In this document: piece after piece, positions 46,218 through 58,957 of the stretch
How positions within the stretch are numbered: position 1 is the stretch's first letter
Layout: every line of letters starts with the position of its first letter
Assembly: GCA_963971425.1 (NCBI GenBank)
Contig: OZ020526.1
Coordinates: 6,661,976-6,725,975 of the forward strand
Direction: 5' to 3'
DNA: 64,000 nucleotides
Source: Bryoerythrophyllum caledonicum
Lineage: Eukaryota; Streptophyta; Bryopsida; Pottiales; Pottiaceae
Translations under genes and position numbers: made by a program
The notes under the pieces: generated by a model
Told to the model about the DNA's origin: nothing
The model's input: the letters and a program-made list of their open reading frames with translations, nothing else
The model's database searches: none

Positions 46218-46924
46218 GGACCATGTGGTGCACCACCGCATCCAATAGCAACCTTGCATCGAGGGCATCCAGTCTGTGATGCCCGGATGTGTGTTGCCCA
46301 TCATTGGGCTCAAACCTCGTGAAATGTGTCCCCTCACCATTGCAAGATGCCCAAGGCACCACATTCGTCAGATATACGCGCACTCTTCTATGTCCTCGTA
46401 CGAGTCAGCACACACGTGCAACTAGTGAGGGAGGATCTAGGTTTGGACATGGTTCCATTCTGGGCTGCACATGCCATTGGACTCTGCCAAGCCCCCACAG
46501 GTGTCCATTGGCCGGGGCAATCCTTCCTCAGCCTCATCAGCACACGTCCCCAGCCTCATCAGCATGCATGCCCGGTCTCCTCAGCATGCATTCCCCGCCT
46601 CATCAGCAGGGCATGAATCAATACACATCATGGCCACACCTGCACAACCTGTAGCGCCTGCAAGTTGTGAATTCCAAGAATTTCAAGGATTTCCTAAAAT
46701 TTCCAATAATTTGTTTTTTATTTTTTTGTGTAGTTTTATTTTTTTTTATTTTTTTTTTGGCACAAAAATAAAACAAAGTTTGAATTGCAACCAACTGAGG
46801 AACCAACAGAAAAAAGCGCGCCATGGCCGGCTGCAGAGAAGCCAAAAAGAACCAGGACACTAATGAAACTCTCTAACCCACTCAACCCGGTTATCCACCC
46901 TCGTACACATTTCCAATAATTTGG
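46218..46924. other. GC-richer patch with degenerate tandem repeat
   Basis: A change to balanced base composition with no convincing gene. Near 46530-46610 a unit of about 27 bp recurs imperfectly (CAGCCTCATCAGCATGCATG). Open frames here look like by-products of that repeat. A T-rich tract follows at about 46710-46765. Confidence 0.4.
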
Positions 46925-48396
46925 AGCACACTTAACCCTTAAACATAAGTCAGGAACCATATATACAGGCATGCATTTTCCTCTCTAGAATATATTTAAT
47001 GAATTGTAGCTTAGCAAGACTTACACCCCTGGATTGGAGATTCTCCAACTGAGGTAAGGCCCCCCATAACCAACAAAAACCCATATCCAACGCCTGTAAA
47101 GTTGGGGTATATCCAACCCTCTTCCATCCCATTACCACCAACTCAGTTCCAAATGGAGGTTTGTTATTGATCAAGACCCTCACTTTTGGTCAATGGTTAT
47201 GGGGGGTACCTACTACTGGCCACCCACTAAACATGGCTGCACAGTTTGAAAATTCATAACTAATTCAGTTTTCATTAAAAAAAAATGAAATCACTTGGGT
47301 TGGAATTGTAATTTTATTGGCTATCACTGAAAAATAATAGTATAATGATCTCCTCTCTCCATATATGCACATTCCTTAACTTGTCCGTTTTAGGGGGGCT
47401 TACCTTAACATCTTTCTTTTGGAAGCCAACTCAATATGCAGAGTATTGTGGCCACAAGTGGCACCTTGTGACATTAAGGATTAATTTAAGTCCCTCCTTC
47501 CATTTTTTTTCTTCCGAATCCAACATTGTGCTTAGACTAGTAAAATCAAAGGACATTACACTTGTTTGCTTACTTTAATCATTATTATCATTAGTGTGCA
47601 ATTGACAATGTGTACAACCTACATTGATTTGGAATTTTGTGTCAAGCATAGTAAATGAATTATAAATGCTATAGGTTTTTACTCTAGATAAATATTTTTA
47701 CCAAATATATCTACGACAATCCCCCTCTTTGAATTGTGTTGATAATTGTGCTCTTAGTAAAAATCTTCAACAAAAGTTATAATTAATAGCATTTTCAAAT
47801 CAATTAGTGTGGTAACACAAATTCCAAAATCAATGTAGTGGACTCTAGTGTGATGAAGCTGATTTCTAAGTGTACATAGGATTTGTCAACGTGGAAAGAT
47901 AAGTTTGTCTTTTCCTTGCTATGACATAATAGAAATTTTTTCTTGCTACCAATGCATAATGGAATGAGATAGCAATTATTTTGTTAGAAGAAGATTATCG
48001 TTTAAAAGTGATGTTTTTCCCTTATGTAGTCTACTCCAATAACCAAATCTTATCACACTATTTATCCCTAAATGATAAAAGTCCTGAGGTGGATTTTTGC
48101 AAATCTTGGGCACGTTTCCATTGTTGCAATTTATATTTACAATTCTTGAAATTTTGTACAAAGATGCAAGAAGACAAGAGGTACATGGGATGTAATTTTT
48201 ATTCTCATTGGAGGTCTGGAAAAGAAGTCATGCCATCCTAAAAAAAAACTTCTCTAGTGCGGGCACGTTGGGCAACTCCTAAAACTATTGCGAGGACACT
48301 CTTTTAAATGTGGGATTTTCAATACGAGCAAGTACTATTATTTGTTTCCATACAATCAAAAACAATTCTTGATAGTGAAATAAAGCATCTTAACCC
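46925..48396. other. AT-rich DNA with dispersed repeats
   Basis: 47090-47330 is a diverged copy of 51536-51760 (shared GTATATCCAACCC, TTCCATCCCATTACCAC, AAAACTCATAACTAATTCA-like words). 46930-47040 resembles 52715-52815. 47745-47830 resembles 12470-12560. No gene is supported. Confidence 0.45.
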
Positions 48397-48972
48397 AAGT
48401 TAAACATATACACACATTATCACGCAGGTATCAAATTGATTTCTCCTTTTCCACATAAAATTTAGAGATTTTAATCTTTTTTCTTTTTTCTTTTTTCTTT
48501 TACAAGATGTGGTGTAAACCTTCTTATCAACCATTTGGGTTATCATTCTAAACAAATAAAGTTCACAAAAACATAAAACATGAATGGGTAAATTTTGAAG
48601 CTCCACTTCTTGCACAGTTGTTTTGAATATGTTACACCCCTTTTCTACCTCTAAACATTGGTGTGCAAGGAACTATTGTCATGCTTGACATGACCGTAGT
48701 GCAAGAATTTGACACCTAGTGAAGTCAACATTTGCTGATCCACTCAACACAAGGAAGAAAATAGACCGTTTTCTCTACTTCAAACACTATAATTTTTCAA
48801 TTCGTGTGGTCAAAGTTTATGAAATTTTTTGAGTATGTTACTTGATGGGTTTTAATTGATATCCTAAAGTTAAAAATGGTAATAAAAGTTTTTGTTTCCT
48901 TCCATACTCATTGCAAATATATATGCAGTTTTGAAGTGATTTTGGTGTGAAATTGTCAAAGAAGTTTAGGGG
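48397..48972 (+). mobile_element. TTAA-family element, copy B (left end lost)
   Basis: Right portion of the family, from about AACATATACACACATTATC to GAAGTTTAGGGG before TTAA (48973-48976). It shares with copy D the stretches AAACCTTCTTATC and AGTGAAGTCAACATTTGCTG. Non-coding. Confidence 0.65.
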
Positions 48973-48976
48973 TTAA

Positions 48977-50389
48977 CACCTCTGCTCATGGAAAAAAGAG
49001 AATTCTTGTAATAACTTTGCATTCTTTCTAGAAACAACACAAATAGTACGACATACAAGAGCCAAATTCTGCTAATAGGCTTAAACCTCCTCGCGATACA
49101 ATGTGCAAAAATCCCATGTTTCCAAATAAGATCAGGACCCTGGATACTAATGATTAGTAGGTTGCTACCTCTTGGTGTCGCTAGCTATACCTTTGGTGGA
49201 CGAAGATGTATGACGTGAAGGATGAGGCATCCGGTTGTCTTCGGACCGGCAATGTTGGGATAGAATAGGCATATTGTGGGAACACGCTAAAGCAACACGA
49301 CTATAATCTTTGCCCACCATTGCCATGCAAGGTGAGCAGAGGGACATTCCCACAAGCCATGAAGAACCAATTCAAGGGTGCGTCAAGACCAAATAGGGCT
49401 TGTTCTCTATGTTCACGGCTTGTTCATTGAGAAACATGTGTTTGTTGTATGCATTTCATGTACCAAAATAGAGAGCAAGCATGTTCTCTAGGAAACAAGA
49501 AGAAGACACAAACCTTTTTCGTTGCAATTTGGTATATGTTAAAGGGGGATTCCACCTCAAGTTTAGGTGAAAGACAATCTTTTCTACGCTCCATCAAACT
49601 AACGTTTCAAGACAGTAGACAAAAGTCCGGAATAGGACTTTTACTGAGTCTAAAACCTTAGATTCGACCTAGATCTGAATCTAGATCTGAATTCAGGGTT
49701 CGTTAGGACTTCGTTTCTGTGGTTTTTCTTACGTTTAACACAAAGATCTAAAGTTTCTGCACTCAATTACAGCAAATCAGACCATACCCACAACAGATCC
49801 GGACTTGTTTCTAATTCTAACACATTAGATTTGGTCAGGGTTTAGTAGATCAAGCTAGATCTATACCAGATCTAGTGTATTTAGGCCAGATCTACAATAC
49901 CCACAACCAAGTTGCACCACAATTGCTCTTCTAACCACCAGATCTACGCACACATTCATAATTCTAACACAAGCACGCAAGAAGTAGTATCCAATTCATG
50001 CTTTACTTCCTCAAACCTTCACAAATCTCTTCCATACTCACTACAACTACAGATCCGCACATTAGCTTCAGATCCTAACTCTCTAACCACACGTCTACAA
50101 TCTAGTCTAACACACACGAGAGCTCCACACACACACACACGAAGAGAAGAGAATGAGCCTCCAAACCCAAGAGGGCGGCTCTCTACCCCCTCCAAACCCT
50201 AATCTGCCATAATGGATGAGAGGTGTCCGGATGGATGACATCCAGGTCCGGACAGTTTCATCCAAAATCCAGACTGTTCATCCACTATCATTCAGGACAG
50301 TTTCATCCATAGTCCGAATTCATCCACTGGTTTATTTTTTAACCATAACTACTTAGTAATTTCAAAAAATTACTACCGAGACCTTATAA
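48977..50389. other. Spacer with AGATCT-rich repeat
   Basis: No gene supported. 49660-49900 is dense in AGATCT (CTAGATCTGAATCTAGATCT) and, with sequence to about 50210, resembles 37700-38340 in inverse orientation. 50215-50330 holds a small repeat of GGATGGATGACATCC / TTCATCCA words. Confidence 0.35.
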
Positions 50390-51184
50390 TAAGCCTAAAT
50401 CTCCGGTTAACAGTGTATCTAGACAATTTTTGTTCTCAAAGCATCCGCATCCTTCACCCGCCGAGGCGGTGGATGGGTGATTAGGCGGGACAATATAAAA
50501 TGTAGTGTTGCAGTTGCATCGAGTCAACGATGTGAGGTCGTCAGGCCTTGTGAAAAATCCTTTTAAAACGGGGTAATTGACGCATGTGCCATGACCACTC
50601 ATAGTGTATTCACCAAGAAGATATTCTAACTTTGTTTGTGTGTCGCTAACGTGGCAAAACGTGGTTGACTAACCAGGACATGGATGTTTGTCATAGGTGC
50701 AGAGTTGGGCCCGGCCCGCAAGGAATTACCTTTCCAAAATGCATTGTAGACACGGCATATTGCACCCGCCGTGGCAGTTGGCCATGCCTTCGGTGTGGAT
50801 GCTCTCAATTGATTTCTTCATGTTTCCTCTCTAATGTCAAACAATCCACCAATCCAGTCTCCATCAAGGCTCGGAATTTTAATCAAACATTTCGAGTCAA
50901 GAAGTGCAAATTGATGCAAGTAAAGTTCTTGATTCCAACAAGAATGTACCAAAGAATAAACAACCCATGTTAAGGTTATTGTAACACCTTGATGGATTTT
51001 TGGCCCGTTCATTAAGGAACACATCTCCGTATACAACATCTATTCCGACTAGGGTTCGAGAATCTCCCACCAAAAATCCCTCTCGCTCAAAATCTTGGAC
51101 AACAAGCTGAACTATTGGTATATCCCATAGTAATTGTCCATACCATATAGGCATCTGTAAATACATAAATACAAGTGTACACAT
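50390..51184 (-). pseudogene. Possible cysteine-rich gene fragment
   Basis: The - strand shows protein-like pieces: 51184-50990 with IVQLVVQDFEREGFLVGD and GIDVVYGDVFLNERAK; 50808-50626 with WPTATAGAICRVYNAF; and 50602-50390 with SGHGTCVNYP, LTRCNCNTTF and GEGCGCFENKNC. The last has an EGF-like spacing of cysteines. They could be exons of one decayed host gene, but I do not recognise it and exon borders are not convincing. Confidence 0.3.
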
Positions 51185-51787
51185 AGTTTCAGTATTCTAC
51201 ATATCTCCCAACTGCAATTGGCTGAGTGCTGCCCAAACCTAAGGAACGTATTAACTTGTTATGCGGGTAACGCGCAATCCCACCCATCAAGGGTATTATA
51301 TCGTAAGAGGCCCTCTCGTGCAGGCCTCACATGAAGGAATGCACCCGACATGGAAGGTTGCCCTCCTCATCAGGTGCCTCCCTTCCTGCAAAGCCTGCAT
51401 ATGAGGGCTTCTCCCTATAAATACATATTATACTCATGATCCCTACAAGCTTTGATCTTCATGATCCAAGAGTGTGAGATGTAATAATGGGTTACAATAA
51501 CCCCCTTAGTAATTAAACAAAATCTATGACTGACAGCTATAAAATTGGAGTATATCCAACCCACTTCCATCCCATTACCACATATTCACCCATCCAAACA
51601 AAGGTTCATTATTATTCACAACCCCTTACTTTTAGTCAACGCTACCTCCTATAGGCATCCTTCCATTAAACATGGCATCACAATTTGAAAACTCATAACT
51701 AATTCACATTTAATCGGAAAAATATAATATCACTCGGGTTGAAATTGACTATCACTCTCCATTTACGCACATTGCTTAAGTTCTCGG
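51185..51787. other. Spacer with dispersed repeat
   Basis: No gene seen. 51536-51787 is the diverged copy of 47090-47390, cut at 51788 by the insertion of TTAA-family copy C. Confidence 0.45.
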
Positions 51788-51791
51788 TTAA

Positions 51792-52711
51792 CCGCTACAG
51801 GACCATGATAATTTCACACCAAAAACACTTCAGAAATGTTGATTCTAGTGCAATCAGTAAGGAAAGAAATATAAACTTATATTTATAGTTCTGACCGTAG
51901 GATCTCAATTAAGACTTATCAAATATGATACTCACAAAATTTCAAAAACTTTTATCACATGGATTGAAAGATTATCGTGTTTGAAGTCAAAAAATGCTTC
52001 ATTTTCTTCCATTTGTTGAGTGCATCAGCAAACTTTGACTTCACTTGGTATCCGATTTTTGCACTACGCCAGGTCTAAATCTTTTACCATTGTGTTAAGC
52101 ATGATGTTAGTTCCCTATACACCAATTTTTAAAGGTAGAAAAGGGGTGTAGCATATTCAAAACAAGTGTGCAAGGAATCTAGGTTCAAAAATTGCCATTT
52201 CACATTTTACTTTTTTGTGAACATAATATGTTTTAGAATGATAATCCTCACGGTCAATAAGAAGGTTCTCACCACATATTGATGTTGAAAAAATAAAAGT
52301 GAGAAATATGAAGATCTCTAGGATTTATGTAGAAAAGATGAAGTTTTTTCCCATGTTGCCCAAAATGTGTAAAAATGTTTGGCTCATGTAAAAATGTAAG
52401 TTTACACTAAAGACAAGATTTTTTTTAAGAACCTTCAAAGAAGGTAATATTCTCTATATGTATGAAAAATCTCAATGTCAATAGAAACTTCTAGCAAAAA
52501 ATTTACAGCTGCCCGAAGTACTCATTTCTAACTTCGAGTGGTACTTACTTTCAAACCATGAATCCAAAAATAGTGATAAAAACACCTCCACAAAGCTCTT
52601 ATCAAGGACAATCTAGTATAAAATTTTCAAAAGAAAAGATTTTTCTTCAAATTTAAGGAACCTGCCCAAAATCAAATCGTCCCCTCAAGGGGACACTTGG
52701 TCCTTTAGAGA
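51792..52711 (-). mobile_element. TTAA-family element, copy C (full length, 920 bp)
   Basis: Flanked by TTAA on both sides (51788-51791 and 52712-52715). Tips: CCGCTACAGGACCA at left and, reversed, TCTCTAAAGGACCA at right. Body in inverse orientation to copy D, with CACACCAAAAACACTTC, TTCTTCCATTTGTTGAGTG and GGGTGTAGCATATTC. No coding capacity. Tip decay indicates greater age than copies D-F. Confidence 0.8.
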
Positions 52712-52935
52712 TTAACCCTTAAACGTCAATAGGGAACCATGCACGTAGGGACGTATTTAACTCTATAGAATCCCAAAAAGTACTAAAGTGTAGCAAGCAC
52801 CTATACCTATGGATTGAAAATTCTGCAACTAACATCTTTCATGTGGAGGTTATTTCAATATCTCAACCTTATCATGTTCAAATACGACATTCTACGTGTA
52901 GAATACGGTGGCCACCAGCACCACCTTCTGACGTT
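52712..52935. other. Short spacer between TTAA elements C and D
   Basis: Dispersed repeat related to 46930-47040; no gene. Confidence 0.4.
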
Positions 52936-54150
52936 TAACCCCTAAAGGACCAGAGTCTCCTTCGGGGGGATTTCTGATTTTGGGCAAGTTCCTAAAATTC
53001 GGAAAAAAATCCTTTTTCTCTAAAATTTTTATTCTAGATTGCCTCTGATAAGAGCTTCGTGGACATATTTTTATTATATTTTTTGGATTTGTGGTTTGAA
53101 AGTTAGTACCACTTAAAGCCAAAAGTGGGGACACCGGACACCTCCAAAATTTTTGACAAAATTTTCTATTGACATTGAGATTTTCACACATATAAAGAAT
53201 ATTTCCATTTTGGAAATTTTCAAAAAAAAATCTTGTCTTTAGTGTAAAAAGGCATTATATTCCAAGTCAAACATTTTCACACATTGTCAGGCAACAGGGG
53301 AAAAAAACTTCATCTTTTCTACATAAAACCTAGAGATCTTCATATTTTTCACTTTTTATTTTTCCAACAACAATATGTGGTGCAAACCTTCTTATTGACC
53401 GTCTGGATTATCATTCGAATACATATGTAGTTCATAAAAAAATAAAACGTGAAATGGCAATTTTTGAACCTCCACTCTTTGCACACTTGTTTTGAATATG
53501 CTACACCCCTTTTTTACCTCTAATAATTGGTGTGTTGGGAAATAACATCATGCTTAAGACAATGGTATAAGATTTAGACCTTGTATAATAGGGTGACATT
53601 CAAATTGGCCGTTTAGTAGTTCCAGGGATAGTGTCCTACACTGCTGCCAACTTTGACACCCTCCCCAAAGCTGAGAAATTGTTATTTTACCATGAAAATT
53701 TGGGGACAACATCATCTTTATGTTGAAAACATGCATACCAAATTTCAAGTCCAGGAGACTTATACAAAAAAACTTATGCAAGATCTACCAACATGGGATA
53801 GCTGTGAGAAAAGTGTCACAGCTGCCAACTTTGACACCCTCCCAAGAATTGAGGAAATTTTTTTGCCCATGAAATTTTTGGAGCAAATTTTTTTTTATGT
53901 TTTTTGCATGTGTGGAAAATTTCAAGTCCAAAAGACCCATACAAAAATTAATATTCCAAATCTACCAACATGTGTAGTTTTGAGAAACAAAGGGGAAAAC
54001 CATTTCACTACTTCCAACTTTGACGCCCTCCTTAGGATTGAGTTTTTGTTGATACATAGTGAAATTTTTGGCACAAGATCATCTCTACGCTGGTAACATG
54101 TGGGATAAATTTCAAAGCCAAAAGATGTACACAAAAAAGTTATTCCATAT

Positions 54151-56522
54151 CTACCAACGTGTATGTCCTCCATTAGCGTCAATCACTGCTAGTAACCTAG
54201 AAGGCATAGAATGACATAGTTGAAGGAGCTTTGTACCATTGACTAACTTCCACTCTCTTTCAAGAACTTCCTTCAATACATCTAAGCTTCTAGGGCATTG
54301 TTTGCCATGTTGCACAACATCTTTTAACATCCTCCAAACGTTCTCGATTGGATTGAGATTGGGAGAGTTTGCAGGCCAGTTGAGCTTTTCGAGAAGGTGG
54401 CTTTGTCTCCATTCTTCACATATTTTGTTCCTATGGACGGGTGCTCCATCTTCCATAAGCACTCCTTGTGGAATTTGACCCATGAAATGAACCAATTTGG
54501 CATCGTAAACCACTTCTATAAAATCCTTAGCAGAACGTTGACCTTTAGGCATAAACACAAGTTCTGACTTTTGTCCTCCGGCAAATGCGCCCCAAATCAT
54601 TAAAGAAGTCCTTCCACTTTTAAAAGTAGGAGCTAGACAACTTGATGAATAACGCTCGTATGCACTTCTCCAAACATGAATTTGTCGAGAATTTTTTCCA
54701 ATTTCAAAAGTAGATTCATCTGTCCTAACAACACGCTCCCACTCTTTTATACTCCATCCACGGTACTTCTGAGCAAAAGCTAATCGTTGAGACATGTGAC
54801 GAGGTGTCAAAGAAGGTTTTTTGACTGCAATTCGACTAAAAATGCCATTTTTATGTAAGACCCTTTGAATAGTACGTCTACACACTTGAGTAGGACATGC
54901 ATTGGTAATCTCTGAGAGTGAAGAGCAACGATGAATTTTTGAGTAATGCACAATACTACGAACATCTCTATCACTAAGCTTTTTAGCGTGACTTCCACCG
55001 CAAGGTTTGCACTTGTAGGTTCCATCTTCTCTAAATGTTTTTACTAACCTTCTAACTGTTCTAATAGGAACTCCGATAGTACACTATAAGAAACCCATGT
55101 TTTTTGTGACAGGGCAACTAACGTGCAATTATGTTTTGTGCAGCATCCGGCACGTCAATGTTGACGTCCAAAAAAATCCGTTATAATTGACATGCAAAAA
55201 ACATGCCAAAATCTCAAAAAACAGGCCCACGTTTTTTAAAACGTCACAAAAACTTGGGGGTTGAAGGTGTTAAAAATCTGCCATGTGGCTACCACGTCGC
55301 GTCCACGTCATCGCCACATGGACGGGCAGTGCCACATCCCCAACTTTTTCATCCGGGCCCTTGGTAATGTGGCCCATGATGTGGCGCATGACATGGCATA
55401 TGATTGTGACTAGGCTTGCATACGTGGACCCGCCATTTTATGACGTGGCACCTTTAAAATATGACGTGTCACTTTTAAAATATGACGTGGCATGTCCAAT
55501 CAACATAGTTTAATGCAATAATTAATTGTGGACAGTGTAAATTGGGACGTCATTTCTAACACGGTATGTTTTTTGTGACATTCATTATGACGTTTGTTGA
55601 GATGGAGGTCACCAAAAGCAAGCACCAAGTCAGCAAAAGCAAGTGCCATGTCACCAAAAAAAAGCGCCATGTCATCAAAAAGTACCGTATCACTTTAAGT
55701 TTCAAGGGTAATTCAAATTCATCCAAATAGATGGATGAAAGTGAATCACTCTTGATTCAAGTGTGATGAGATAGGAGAGAAGGCCTTACATATATATACA
55801 ATGGGATGCACAAGTGGTGACAATCCATATGGGATTATTGGATTTGTCATGGTGTTAGCCTCGTGTTAGCATAAACATTAAAATGTCAGAGTACACGTCC
55901 ATCCAGACGTCTGTTCCAACATCCTCTTTGCCTACGTGGGAGCTGATTTCAACCTTGCCTACGTGGCACCAACATTTTAAAAAGAATCCAATTTCTACCT
56001 TGCCTACGTGGCTCAAACATGTTTTTTGTGATGTCAGTAAGGACGTCCACGTTTTTTGTGACGTCAGTAACGACATCCACGTTTTTATTTTTGTAGGGGT
56101 CAGCCCATCTCCATTGTGTTTTAACCGTTGGGCAGTGTTTTAGGGGAGGTTGCAGTAACAATCTCGAAGTTACTCACAGTGAAGCTAAACCCCCCTGCCG
56201 ACGTGGCATTGTCACCTTTCTGAGGACGTTGTCTAAAACATGACTATGTTCACTAGGACGTCCCGCAAAACAATTACGTTTATGTTAACATCTCTGCGTT
56301 TTTCCGCCAATTTTTCCATGTTTGGTGCAACATCCACCAGAATCCGAGAGCCCAAGGCTCGGCCCGTTCGCAAAAACATGTTTTGAAAAACACACTTGAT
56401 CACAGCTAACGTCACAAAAATCACGGGTTTCTTATAGTGGTAGCTGCAATTTGAACTCCTGTAAATCCTCCCTCACTCAAACCTATGATGCGAGCACAAA
56501 TTTCATCTGAAATTGCCATCAT
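54151..56522 (-). pseudogene. Tc1-type transposase, copy 2, interrupted by CACTA
   Basis: Same 336-codon gene as 19712-20722, reading from the ATG at 56522 to 54151, but split by the CACTA element within the codons of the first helix-turn-helix (around IAATIGVP). Catalytic Asp, Asp and Glu are all kept. A few substitutions differ from copy 1, such as VVRTDEST for VVWTDEST. Confidence 0.9.
55082..56439 (+). mobile_element. Non-autonomous CACTA element 2, inside Tc1 copy 2
   Basis: 1,358 bp with tips CACTATAAGAAACCC and GGGTTTCTTATAGTG and a 3-bp duplication GTA (55079-55081 and 56440-56442). The first Tc1 copy keeps the empty site ATAGTAGCTGC at ~20637. Subterminal DNA is dense in TTTTTTGTGACGTCA, ACGTCCACG and CTACGTGG motifs. 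No transposase; it needs one supplied in trans. Confidence 0.95.
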
Positions 56523-57813
56523 AAACTTATAGAGTGCGTGATGCTAGCTACAGCAATAGAGTAGGGGTTAGAGTAGAGCAAGGGGGAGAGAAGGGGGCCA
56601 AGGGGCTAGAGCAGAGCAAAGGGGGTTGCAGGATTGACACGTGACAATTGGCAGAGGAAGGAGAACAAGGCTGGAGCAGAGCAAGGGGGAGAGAAGGGAG
56701 CCAAGGCGCTGGAGCAGAGAGGAGAGAGAAGGGTCGCCAAAACACAAGCCCATATGCATACATGAAAAATCGTTTTGCTCTTAATCACTCATCATGTATG
56801 CCCAATGTGAATCAACACTCATGCATCCCACTATACAACACTCTCTGTTTTGAGGATTGTCTCAACATTCAGTCTATCACAAATCACACAAACCATTCCC
56901 TTTACATAGTGTTCAATAGATATTTAGAAGAAAAAATTTGTCATGTGTCTAATGCACACTTTATGGCCAAGTGGATTCTTCTGCATGGAACACCTCTTCA
57001 CTTCTTCATTTAGATGTTATTGATCTTTTTGAGAAGCATTTATGTTTGGTGGCTTACTCACATGATTGAGTTCAATGAAAAAGCATGAGGTGTCAAAGAT
57101 ATTTTGGCATTTTCAATATGACCTTCAAATTGTTTATCATAGTTACACATGTTGATAGATATGGAATAACTTTTTTTATGTATGTCTTTTGGCTTTGAAA
57201 TTTATCCCACATGTTACCAGCGTAGAGATGATCTTGTGCCAAAAATTTCATTATGTATCAACAAAAATTCAATCCTAAGGAGGGCGTCAAAGTTGGAAGT
57301 AGTGAAATGGTTTTCCCCTTTGTTTCTCAAAACTACACATGTTGGTAGATTTGGAATATTAATTTTTGTATGGGTCTTTTGGACTTGAAATTTTCCACAC
57401 ATGCAAACAACATAAAAATGTTTTTGCTCCAAAAATTTCATGGGCAAAAAAAATTTCCTCAATTCTTGGGAGGGTGTCAAAGTTGGCAGCTGTGACACTT
57501 TTCTCACAGCTATCCCATGTTGGTAGATCTTGCATAAGTTTTTTTGTATAAGTCTCCTGGACTTGAAATTTGGTATGCATTTTTCAACATAAAGATGATG
57601 TTGTCCCCAAATTTTCATGGTAAAATAACAATTTCTCAGCTTTGGGGAGGGTGTCAAAGTTGGCAGCAGTGTAGGACACTATCCCTGGAACTACTAAACG
57701 GCCAATTTGAATGTCACCCTATTGTACAATGCAAAAATTTGATACAAAGTGAAGTCAAAGTCTACTGATCTACTCAACGCAGGGAAGAACTTGAACCATT
57801 TTTTTGACTTTAA

Positions 57814-58759
57814 CCCCTAAGGTACCAAGACAGTTTTACACCAAAAACACTTCAAAATTAATGGATTCTAGTGCAATGAATAAAGTAGGTAACAAAAACT
57901 TTGATTTTTAGTTCTGACCGTAAGATCTCAATAAAGGCTTATTAAGTAGTACATGTACAAAATTTCATAAACTTCAACCTCACGGATTGAAAGATTATAG
58001 TGTTTGAAGTCAAGCAAATGGTTCATTTTCTTCCATGCGTTTAGTGGATCAACAGACTTTGACTTCAGTTGGTGTCAAAAATTTTCACTACACAAGGTCT
58101 AAATCTATTACCATCTTGTTAAGCATGATGTTAGCTCCTTACACACCAATTTTTAGAGGTAGAGACCGGGTGTAGCATATTCAAAACAAGTGTGCAAGGA
58201 GTGGAGGCTCGAAATTTGTTAATTCACACTTTATTTTATTTTGAACTTAATATGTTTTCGATTGATAATCGGAATGGTTAATATGAAGGTTTACATTACA
58301 TAGTGATGTGGAAAAAATAAAAAGTGAAAAATATGAAGATCTCTAGGTTTTATGTGGAAATGAAGAAGTTTTTTTGGTACCTTGCCCGACAATGAGTGAC
58401 AATGTGTGAAAATGTTTGACTTGGGTTGGTATGCTATTTTTCACTAAAGACAATAATTTTTTTTTGACAATATGAAGGGAAATAATATTACTTGCAAGTA
58501 CTGAAAATCTCACTTTCAATAGAGTGTCCTATCAAAAGTTTTTGGAGGTGCCCGAGGGGCCCGCCCTCGCCATTTAAAATTCAAAACCCTATAACTTTTT
58601 CATCAAATGTCCAATTTAGGAAAAAATTGTTTTCCCACTAAGGTCTTGGTAATGTCTTTCTATGGTAAAAATTTCAAAGAAGAATGTTGGAAATTGACAC
58701 CATAGGAACCTGACCGAACTTTCAAAATGGACCTTTTTGGACACTTGGTCCTTTAGGGG
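57814..58759 (-). mobile_element. TTAA-family element, copy E, inserted in copy D
   Basis: 946 bp between TTAA at 57810-57813 and TTAA at 58760-58763. Tips CCCCTAAGGTACCA and, reversed, CCCCTAAAGGACCA. Opposite orientation to D. Copy A, uninterrupted at the same place (TTTTAACACTATAATC, ~12326), shows the empty TTAA. Confidence 0.88.
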
Positions 58760-58957
58760 TTAAACACTAAAATCTATCAATCCGTGCGATGGATTGCAAC
58801 CAAAATTTTATGGCATGTTTATATAGAAGTCTATTTTAAGATCTTACGGTTGAAAATCCGAAATTCACTTTAAAATGTGATTTTCATGTCTCTTTTTGGC
58901 AGTGGCAGTTTTGGACTGGTTTTAGAGCGAAAGTGGTTGTGGTCCTTTAGGGGTTAA

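Larger units (their letters stand above)
53586..57724 (-). mobile_element. Tc1-like transposon, copy 2 (complete ends, split by CACTA)
   Basis: Lies in copy D between TA at 53584-53585 and TA at 57725-57726. Left TIR 53586-54164 and right TIR 57147-57724, about 579 bp each, with tips YAATAGGGTGACATTC. Removing the CACTA insertion leaves about 2.78 kb. Apart from that insertion it differs from copy 1 at only a small share of positions. TIRs of this length are far beyond the short TIRs of most Tc1 elements. Confidence 0.92.
52940..58953 (+). mobile_element. TTAA-family element, copy D (host of two insertions)
   Basis: Tips CCCCTAAAGGACCA at 52940 and TGGTCCTTTAGGGG at 58940-58953 (one base altered context), both next to TTAA (52936-52939 and 58954-58957). 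After subtracting the Tc1-like insertion (53586-57724 plus TA) and copy E (57814-58759 plus TTAA), about 920 bp remain. That equals copies C and E. TTAA duplication with CCC tips is the habit of piggyBac- or Kolobok-type transposases; which one mobilised it is unknown. Non-coding. Confidence 0.85.

Noticed and set aside
46326-46616. Possible phosphoribosyltransferase-like or other conserved gene in a GC-rich patch
   Set aside because: No motif holds on closer reading; frames derive from a degenerate 27-bp repeat.
57810-58763. PIF/Harbinger assignment of the TTAA family (3-bp TTA or TAA target)
   Set aside because: Left and right flanks agree only as the four bases TTAA; a 3-bp duplication would read differently on the two sides.
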